From: Chloroflexota bacterium
GTDB taxonomy: Bacteria > Chloroflexota > Anaerolineae > Anaerolineales > Villigracilaceae
Direction of reading: 5' to 3'
DNA: 34,775 bases
NCBI GenBank assembly: GCA_013388795.1
Contig: JACAEP010000144.1
Coordinates: forward strand, 1 to 34,775
Below the pieces are notes generated by a model. That model was not told where the DNA came from and did no database searches. It saw only the letters and a program-made list of their open reading frames with translations. A program made the position numbers and the translations under genes. This document shows positions 30,819-34,775 of the stretch, piece by piece (within the stretch, counting starts at the first letter, position 1; each line of letters begins with the position of its first letter).

Positions 30819-32257
30819 TCTTCGTCCTTTTCAGCAGGACGGTGGAGTGCGAAATACAAGACATCTTTGGTGGTTTGTTTTAGTCGGTGACGATGCGCAG
30901 GGCGAAAACCCGGCACCCAAATGATCTCATCGCCTGCGCAGAGCAAGGGCCAGCGATCTCGCGCGCGCTGGGGTAGTTTTTCGTTTACAAAAAAATCTGA
31001 TAACTTTTGGGAATGCCCGTCCATCCCAAGCGGCGAAAAATGATCGCCTGGCTGACGGGAGCGAATCGCGAATGTTTTGGGAAGGTCTGCCGCATCCAAC
31101 CAGACTTGATATGGGTCTTCATTCCCTTCAGCCTGCTCCATCGCCAAATCTGGGTGACGCCAGCGCTCGCAACTCACCTTCCACGCGCCCGCCAATGAAA
31201 TCTGCCTGCCCAGCTCAAGCGTAAGGGGAGTACTATGCGGAGTTTGAGGCCAGCGGTCGAAGGGGAACTCGGCGTGCGGCGCACACACATGGATCACATC
31301 CGCCTCACGGAACATCCGCAGCCCAGATTTCAAGTCGAGGCGCGGAGCCGTATTCGTTGAGCAAATAAACTCAGCAGCGCGCTGCAGGGTTTTATAACCG
31401 ATATCCACCCCGGGGTGCAGCGTCTCCATGGCGTGTTTGATTAAATTTCGTTGAAGTCCGAGCGGAAGAGATGCCATCTGGTTGGCATCGAATGTGATGA
31501 TTCCCTCGTTGGAAGAAGTCACCGTTTTGCCCCAGGCATCTTCAAGGGACTCTATCACAAACGCATAATCGCCCTTCAGGGAGTGTGACATTCTTAAGAC
31601 TGTCTCTCGAAAATTCGGGTTATAGGTTTCAAGGGTGGGAATCAGCAAATGACGGATTCGATTGCGCTGAAAATTTACGGCTTCGTTGCTTGAGTCGTAA
31701 CGCGGGCGCAGCCCATGCACAGCGCAATATTGGAGCGTCTCTTCACGCCATATATCCAGGAGGGGACGCACAATGGGGATGTCTGTGTCGAATGATTGGA
31801 TCACGGAACGATACGACATTCCCTTCAACCCCGAGATGCCGCTGCCCCTGATGAAATGCATGAGTACGGTTTCCACCTGGTCGTCAGCCGTATGCCCGAC
31901 CGCCACCGCCTGGGCCTTGTAGCGCCGCGCAAGGTCAAATAAAAAACGATACCGCAGAATGCGAGCCGCATCTTCGATGGAGAGCTTGTTCTTTTCTGCA
32001 TGGGCGCGAACGTCTGCGCCGTCAATTTTAGAAGGCAACCCAAACCGCGCGGCTGTTTTTTCAACAATGCGCGCATCGGCGACGGACTCGGGGCGAAGCT
32101 GGTGGTCAAAATAAGCAACGAGCAATGGGTATCCGGCCTCGCGCAAGACTTCCATCAAACAGAAGCTATCGGGCCCTCCAGAAACGCCAACGACAATCAG
32201 CCGGTCGCTAACCAGTTTACATTCTTCCGTCAGAACGGTTTTGATGTTTTCAAGCAT
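30803..32257 (-). CDS. tilS: tRNA(Ile)-lysidine synthase
   Basis: A 484-residue PP-loop enzyme that uses ATP and lysine to convert C34 of the AUA-decoding tRNA-Ile to lysidine. The PP-loop SGGPDS is at 26-31, followed by AYFDHQLRPES, VGHTADDQVETVLMHFIRGSG and the substrate-binding TilS domain. The C-terminal TilS_C domain includes RSRQPGDHFSPLGMDG and KLSDFFVNEKLP. It starts immediately after the methylmalonyl-CoA epimerase stop (TAAATG), so its ribosome site lies inside that gene and translation is probably coupled. Confidence 0.95.
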   Translation of the reverse strand: MLENIKTVLTEECKLVSDRLIVVGVSGGPDSFCLMEVLREAGYPLLVAYFDHQLRPESVADARIVEKTAARFGLPSKIDGADVRAHAEKNKLSIEDAARILRYRFLFDLARRYKAQAVAVGHTADDQVETVLMHFIRGSGISGLKGMSYRSVIQSFDTDIPIVRPLLDIWREETLQYCAVHGLRPRYDSSNEAVNFQRNRIRHLLIPTLETYNPNFRETVLRMSHSLKGDYAFVIESLEDAWGKTVTSSNEGIITFDANQMASLPLGLQRNLIKHAMETLHPGVDIGYKTLQRAAEFICSTNTAPRLDLKSGLRMFREADVIHVCAPHAEFPFDRWPQTPHSTPLTLELGRQISLAGAWKVSCERWRHPDLAMEQAEGNEDPYQVWLDAADLPKTFAIRSRQPGDHFSPLGMDGHSQKLSDFFVNEKLPQRARDRWPLLCAGDEIIWVPGFRPAHRHRLKQTTKDVLYFALHRPAEKDEENPHS

Positions 32258-32662
32258 TTAGATCTGATACAGTTCAACAAGAACCCCACCGGTCGATTCT
32301 GGGTGAATGAAAGCGTATTGCTTTCCATCGGCAGCGATGCGCGGCTCTTCGTTGATAAGGCGAATGTTCTTTGCTTTCAACTGCGTCAGCATGCCTTCGA
32401 TATCGTCCACTTCGAGGCAGAGATGGTGCATTCCCTGTCCGCGTTTGGCGAGGTATTTGGCGATGCCTGAGTCATCGGTGGTCGGCATGACCAGTTCCAC
32501 TTCTGCGCCAGCCAGGGGCAAAAATGCCACCTGTGATTTCTCGACGGGGACATCGCGCAGTTCGTGCAGGTTAATCCCCAATGCGTCGCGCCAGAATGCG
32601 AGTGATTTTTCCATATCCTCGACGACGACGGCAACATGATTGATGGCTTTGATCGTAGGCAT
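32258..32662 (-). CDS. mce: Methylmalonyl-CoA epimerase
   Basis: A 134-residue vicinal-oxygen-chelate protein. Metal-ligand candidates appear in order: His9 in INHVAVVV, Gln44 in KSQVAFLP, His80 in GMHHLCLEVDD and Glu130 in GVLVELYQI. The length and the ending GVLVELYQ match methylmalonyl-CoA epimerase, which interconverts the R and S forms of methylmalonyl-CoA in propionate metabolism. No mutase or carboxylase lies here. GGAG five bases upstream supports the start. It abuts tilS with no spacer. Confidence 0.9.
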   Translation of the reverse strand: MPTIKAINHVAVVVEDMEKSLAFWRDALGINLHELRDVPVEKSQVAFLPLAGAEVELVMPTTDDSGIAKYLAKRGQGMHHLCLEVDDIEGMLTQLKAKNIRLINEEPRIAADGKQYAFIHPESTGGVLVELYQI

Positions 32663-32678
32663 TGATTCTCCGTAATTA

Positions 32679-33356
32679 TTATTTCAAGATTTCAAGCGCA
32701 ACCGGCAGTGCGGACTTCGCCCACTCGGCGTACATTTTGCCGGAAGGATGCAAACCGTCGGAAGCGATCAGCGTTTTATCCTTTAGCGCGAGGCGTGAGG
32801 TTGGCGTCACATCCACATAATGCGCGCCTGCTTTTTGTGTTTCCTCCAAATTGACCTGGTTGAATGCGTCAATCTCGGCTGCTATCGTGGTTGTGTCTCT
32901 GCCGTACGCAAAGGGAGTAACGCCCCAATCTGGGATGGAAAAGACGATGACACGCTTCACATCCCCGCCCGCGTATTCGATGGCTTTATTGAGCAAAAAG
33001 GCAAATCCCTCGCGGTATTCTTCGATATCCCGTCCGCGATATTGGTTGTTGACGCCGATCAGCAGGGAGACCATGTCGTAGGGCGGCTCGATGGTTTCCG
33101 CTTGAATGCCGCGCCAAAGCTCATCCGTCGTCCAGCCAGTGCGGGCGACGATCTTCACATCCACGGTCAGACCTTCATTGGCAAGCAAAGCGGCGAGTTG
33201 GTTTGGGAAACGCTCGGCTTCCCGCACACTTTCGCCGATGGTATACGAATCGCCCAATGCCAGATAACGAAGTGTCATGGAAATCTCCGGTGTTGGCGTG
33301 AATTTGTTTGAACAACCTGTCAAAACCAAACAAAACAAGATCACAAATTTCTTCAC
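32679..33356 (-). CDS. SGNH/GDSL hydrolase, predicted lipoprotein
   Basis: A 225-residue protein with a short lipoprotein signal (KKFVILFCLVLTGC, lipidated Cys15), so anchored outside the cytoplasmic membrane. SGNH blocks are complete: Ser37 in LALGDSYTIGE, Gly in ARTGWT, Asn103 in LIGVNNQYRG, and Asp200/His203 in SDGLHPSG. Members are esterases, lipases or cell-wall sugar deacetylases; the substrate is not evident. The start codon is GTG. No Shine-Dalgarno is visible: a 34-base perfect palindrome ends only 15 bases upstream. The gap to the epimerase gene is 16 bases, so the two may be co-transcribed. Confidence 0.88.
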   Translation of the reverse strand: MKKFVILFCLVLTGCSNKFTPTPEISMTLRYLALGDSYTIGESVREAERFPNQLAALLANEGLTVDVKIVARTGWTTDELWRGIQAETIEPPYDMVSLLIGVNNQYRGRDIEEYREGFAFLLNKAIEYAGGDVKRVIVFSIPDWGVTPFAYGRDTTTIAAEIDAFNQVNLEETQKAGAHYVDVTPTSRLALKDKTLIASDGLHPSGKMYAEWAKSALPVALEILK

Positions 33357-33370
33357 ATGGCAAGTATATC

Positions 33371-33404
33371 AAAAGTAGGGCGACATTAATGTCGCCCTAC
33401 TTTT
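33371..33404 (-). terminator. 34-base perfect palindrome after phytoene synthase (terminator-like)
   Basis: The sequence beginning AAAAGTAGGGCGACATT is a perfect palindrome across all 34 bases. The leftward transcript forms a GC-rich stem ending in UUUU, so it can act as a terminator for crtB. The exact symmetry means it would also work in the other direction. Confidence 0.75.
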
Positions 33405-33430
33405 ATAAAGAGGAGAATGTTGCCAGCAAA

Positions 33431-34378
33431 TTATAACGAGCGGATCTTCACCCACAATGCGGGGAGTTTTGCGGCCTTGCCCAACGCGCTGAGAGAGGCG
33501 CGGCGGGAGAAAACGTCGTAATCGTGCTTTTCGATATCGTCCAAAATGCCCTGATAAAAAATTGAAGCCGCGCCAATGGCGAGTTGACCTTCACGTTCGA
33601 GAAGTTTTACGCCCGCCCACGATTCGTCGTACAAGTTGCGGGTGCGTTCGATCTGGAATTTCATAAATTGACGCCAGTTATCGGTGACGCAACCTTCGGC
33701 AATATCTTCTTCACGGAGGCCGTAGGTGATGAGTTCTTCACGCGGCAGATAGAGGCGCCCATTTCTGTAGTCCTCCCCCACATCGCGCAGGATGTTGGTC
33801 ATTTGCAAAGCCACGCCGAGCTTAATGGCGTATGGCACAGCATCGTTACTCTTAAAACCGACAATGTACATGCTCATCAACCCAACTGTGGAGGCGACGC
33901 CGTAACAATAGGTGGCGAGGTCGTCGAAGGTTTGATAACGGGTTTGGGATAAATCGCGGGCGACGCCATCAATTAACTGCAAGGCGTAATGACGCGGGAT
34001 GTGGTAGCGGATGAGGGTATCTGCCCAGGCAGAAGCAACCAGGTCATCGGTCGAGGCGGAGGCGGTTTCGACCACTTTCCGCCAGTAATCCAGTTCAAAA
34101 TCACGATCTTTGGGCAGGTCTACTTGATCCACAATGTCATCCACCGTGCGACAGAAGGCATATAAGGCGCGAACTGCAGAGCGTTTTTCTTCAGGCAAAA
34201 GGCTAGAGGCAAAGTAAAAGGATTTGCTATGATGCGCCGTAATGGCATCGGCGCTTTGGTAGGCTTTTCGCAGTGAGTCATCCCCAGCCCAGTAGGAAAA
34301 AAACGGGCGGGTGGATGGGTGAGGAATCTGCCCAGCCATGGAAAGAAGTTGATTTTCCCAGTTTGCTTGAATTTGCAT
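33431..34378 (-). CDS. crtB: Phytoene/squalene synthase
   Basis: A 315-residue trans-isoprenyl diphosphate synthase of the head-to-head type, condensing two prenyl diphosphates (geranylgeranyl diphosphate to phytoene). The two acidic motifs are present: Asp80-Asp84 in TVDDIVDQ and Asp199-Asp203 in RDVGEDYRNGR. HSKSFYFASSLLP is the usual N-terminal block. The start at 34378 is fixed by AAAGGAG; a longer open frame upstream passes through the promoter and is not counted. It diverges from the phytoene desaturase gene, which supports phytoene over squalene as product. Confidence 0.93.
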   Translation of the reverse strand: MQIQANWENQLLSMAGQIPHPSTRPFFSYWAGDDSLRKAYQSADAITAHHSKSFYFASSLLPEEKRSAVRALYAFCRTVDDIVDQVDLPKDRDFELDYWRKVVETASASTDDLVASAWADTLIRYHIPRHYALQLIDGVARDLSQTRYQTFDDLATYCYGVASTVGLMSMYIVGFKSNDAVPYAIKLGVALQMTNILRDVGEDYRNGRLYLPREELITYGLREEDIAEGCVTDNWRQFMKFQIERTRNLYDESWAGVKLLEREGQLAIGAASIFYQGILDDIEKHDYDVFSRRASLSALGKAAKLPALWVKIRSL

Positions 34379-34409
34379 GCATGTCTCCTTTGTGCGTTTT
34401 GTTGTAAAG

Positions 34410-34437
34410 ATTTTATAGCAAATAACAGTTTTGTCAA
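34410..34437 (-). promoter_or_regulatory. crtB: Promoter for crtB
   Basis: On the minus strand TTGACA (34437-34432) and TAAAAT (34415-34410) are separated by 16 bases. The -35 box lies in one arm of the inverted repeat TTGTCAAGGTT. Confidence 0.65.
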
Positions 34438-34471
34438 GGTTTTGCAAGATAAAAAAATTCAACCTTGACAA
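34431..34471. promoter_or_regulatory. 11-base inverted repeat shared by both crt promoters (candidate operator)
   Basis: TTGTCAAGGTT (34431-34441) and its exact complement (34461-34471) are separated by 19 AT-rich bases. Each arm contains the -35 box of one promoter. A regulator bound here would control synthase and desaturase together; the regulator is not identifiable from this window. Confidence 0.6.
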
Positions 34472-34492
34472 ATACTAGACAACATGTAAAAT
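34465..34492 (+). promoter_or_regulatory. Promoter for the phytoene desaturase gene
   Basis: TTGACA (34465-34470) and TAAAAT (34487-34492) are separated by 16 bases, exactly as in the divergent promoter. A further TTGACAAA copy at 34500-34507 lies in the leader, just before the ribosome site. Confidence 0.7.
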
Positions 34493-34521
34493 ATGGGTAT
34501 TGACAAACTAAGGAGATTTTC

Positions 34522-34775
34522 ATGAAACCCACTGCGCTCGTGATTGGCGCGGGGATTGGCGGAATTGCCACTGCCGCCCGCCTCGCTAAAAATGGATACG
34601 ACGTAACCGTGCTGGAAAAAGAATCCACGCCGGGCGGTCGTTGCAATCAGATCGTACGTGATGGACACCGCTTCGACATTGGTCCGACCCTGTTTCTCAT
34701 GCCCGAGATTTGGGAGGAAACCTTTGCCTCGCTCGGCGAAAAGATGAGCGACCACCTCGACCTGCGCCGCATTGA
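34522..34775 (+). CDS. crtI: Phytoene desaturase-type FAD oxidoreductase, N-terminal part
   Basis: The first 84 residues of a CrtI/CrtN-type amine-oxidase-fold enzyme, cut by the window edge. They carry the FAD-binding start VIGAGIGGIATAARLAKNG, VTVLEKE, GGRCNQ and FDIGPTLFLMP, all typical of phytoene desaturases. AAGGAG at 34510-34515 gives a strong ribosome site. Its position opposite crtB supports carotenoid biosynthesis: desaturation of phytoene towards lycopene or a related product. The number of desaturation steps cannot be inferred. Confidence 0.88.
   Translation, partial: MKPTALVIGAGIGGIATAARLAKNGYDVTVLEKESTPGGRCNQIVRDGHRFDIGPTLFLMPEIWEETFASLGEKMSDHLDLRRI

Overview
The window looks like chromosome from an Anaerolineae-type Chloroflexota bacterium. 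This is an inference from gene content: an archaeal-type HMG-CoA synthase beside a class II HMG-CoA reductase, a membrane-anchored YvcK, a eukaryotic-type Ser/Thr kinase, SH3-decorated proteins, carotenoid genes, and a moderately GC-rich genome with many short palindromic repeats between genes. No rRNA, tRNA, CRISPR array or complete insertion sequence was seen.

Layout. Positions 1-2995 (+) carry the end of a metallophosphoesterase, a ParB-like domain protein, a DapA-family aldolase and a LipM-type octanoyltransferase. Positions 3116-6620 (-) carry dnaA and an orphan GAF-GAF histidine kinase. Positions 6694-13711 (+) form an isoprenoid block: class II HMG-CoA reductase, an M20 hydrolase, a MerB-like gene broken by a 142-bp mini-element, a HAD phosphatase, a small protein plus nucleotidyltransferase pair, HMG-CoA synthase, and a thiolase-fold protein lacking both the usual cysteine and the GHP histidine. 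Positions 13790-14235 hold a decayed gene for a repetitive, probably exported protein.

Positions 14451-19693 (+) are the most unusual part: three closely spaced genes encoding a C39-like cysteine peptidase with three SH3 repeats, a double SLATT-like (DUF4231) four-helix membrane protein with a long helical tail, and an 823-residue protein with a TIR/deoxyribosyltransferase-like domain, a TPR (TRAFs-binding-like) middle and a SLOG-like Rossmann end. Together they look like an uncharacterised nucleotide-sensing, membrane-effector stress or defence module. A PGDYG-like protein, a deoxynucleoside kinase and a methyltransferase follow.

Positions 21847-28181 (-) combine lower glycolysis with signalling: gap and pgk, a one-helix membrane protein, then a Ser/Thr kinase immediately followed by tpiA and an M50-type membrane protease. 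Positions 28436-34378 carry yvcK (-), a catalytically degenerate tyrosine recombinase (+), tilS and methylmalonyl-CoA epimerase (-), a GDSL lipoprotein (-) and phytoene synthase (-). Phytoene desaturase (+) runs off the right edge. The crtB and crtI-like genes are divergent and are served by mirror-image promoters. The mevalonate enzymes and the carotenoid genes belong to one biosynthetic flow, from HMG-CoA via mevalonate and isoprenyl diphosphates to phytoene.
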